20,383 nt of DNA from a virus, in IMG/VR virus record IMGVR_UViG_3300005911_000020, positions 1 through 20,383 of that record; one strand, written 5' to 3'. How positions within the stretch are numbered: position 1 is the stretch's first letter; every line of letters starts with the position of its first letter. The notes beneath the pieces were generated by a model, which did not search any database, was not told the DNA's origin, and worked only from the letters and a program-made list of their open reading frames with translations. Shown here piece after piece: positions 20,249 to 20,383 of the stretch. Position numbers and translations under genes: made by a program.

Positions 20249-20383
20249 TTACTCTAATTCAGTTATATACTCTGTAGCGTATTTTATATCATCTGCAGTG
20301 TTCACTACATCAAACTCTTTATTCAACATTGTAAAGGCATCATTGTATTTTGCAGGTATCCATTCTAGTACGTCTACCTCGTG
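20249..20383 (-). CDS. C-terminal part of an early protein (5' end outside window)
   Basis: The last 44 residues are visible, H-E-V-D-V-L-E-W-I-P-A-K-Y-N-D-A-F-T-M-L through Y-I-T-E-L-E-stop, with the stop at 20249. They are acidic and helical. The frame is open to the window edge, which supports a real gene continuing beyond it. Too little remains to identify it. Confidence 0.6.
   Translation of the reverse strand, partial: HEVDVLEWIPAKYNDAFTMLNKEFDVVNTADDIKYATEYITELE

Overview
The window is part of a tailed double-stranded DNA phage (Caudoviricetes) genome, or an integrated copy of one. Every gene I can support is read from the minus strand, so the text below runs from the high-coordinate end to the low-coordinate end. 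The DNA is AT-rich. I found no recognisable Shine-Dalgarno sequence in the roughly 20 bases before any start codon, and stop codons follow the standard code (TAA, TAG and one TGA). The host cannot be named from this. SD-less starts are typical of Bacteroidota and some other lineages, but the promoters here look sigma70-like (TGnTATAAT) rather than Bacteroidota-type.

Layout. 20383-17274: early recombination module with an ERF-family annealing protein, an SSB-like protein with an acidic tail, a NinB-like protein, an AT-hook protein and several small or membrane genes, plus an intergenic region with a perfect DnaA box. 17273-16109: HNH nuclease and PDDEXK/resolvase-like nuclease. 16107-14624: two adjacent proteins with tandem repeats (NSGxx pentapeptides; A-x-S repeats) and small genes. 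14583-14134: tiny genes. 14079-10668: packaging genes (small and large terminase, portal). 10620-7839: head module with a candidate scaffold, a second HNH nuclease and the HK97-fold major capsid protein. 7751-6162: small head genes and a candidate head-tail adaptor. 6160-1: virion-surface and tail genes (Ala/Thr-rich fibre, a seven-repeat propeller-like protein, a large nozzle-like protein, and a coiled-coil protein cut by the window edge). No tape-measure, tube or sheath gene appears between capsid and fibre genes, which suggests a short-tailed (podovirus-like) virion. This is an inference.

The most notable content is at the capsid gene. Its reading frame has no plausible start where the ORF opens. 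The sequence just upstream has the core pairings of a group I intron (P1 with a U.G splice pair, P4, P7, and P9 with a GAAA loop), and splicing joins a four-codon first exon (M-A-L-G) to the rest. The intron is about 240 nt and has no ORF. A free-standing HNH endonuclease gene lies immediately upstream, bounded by approximately 33-bp imperfect inverted repeats, one of which also carries a copy of the intron's 5' splice-site sequence. This resembles collaborative homing.

Other unusual points are a recurring extended -10 promoter placed only 6-10 nt before start codons, which implies leaderless or nearly leaderless mRNAs, and a 93-nt long-stem hairpin with 13-bp direct repeats near 17.3-17.4 kb. 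Eleven small genes of 35-67 codons were annotated by hand from close gene spacing, TAATG overlaps or promoter placement.
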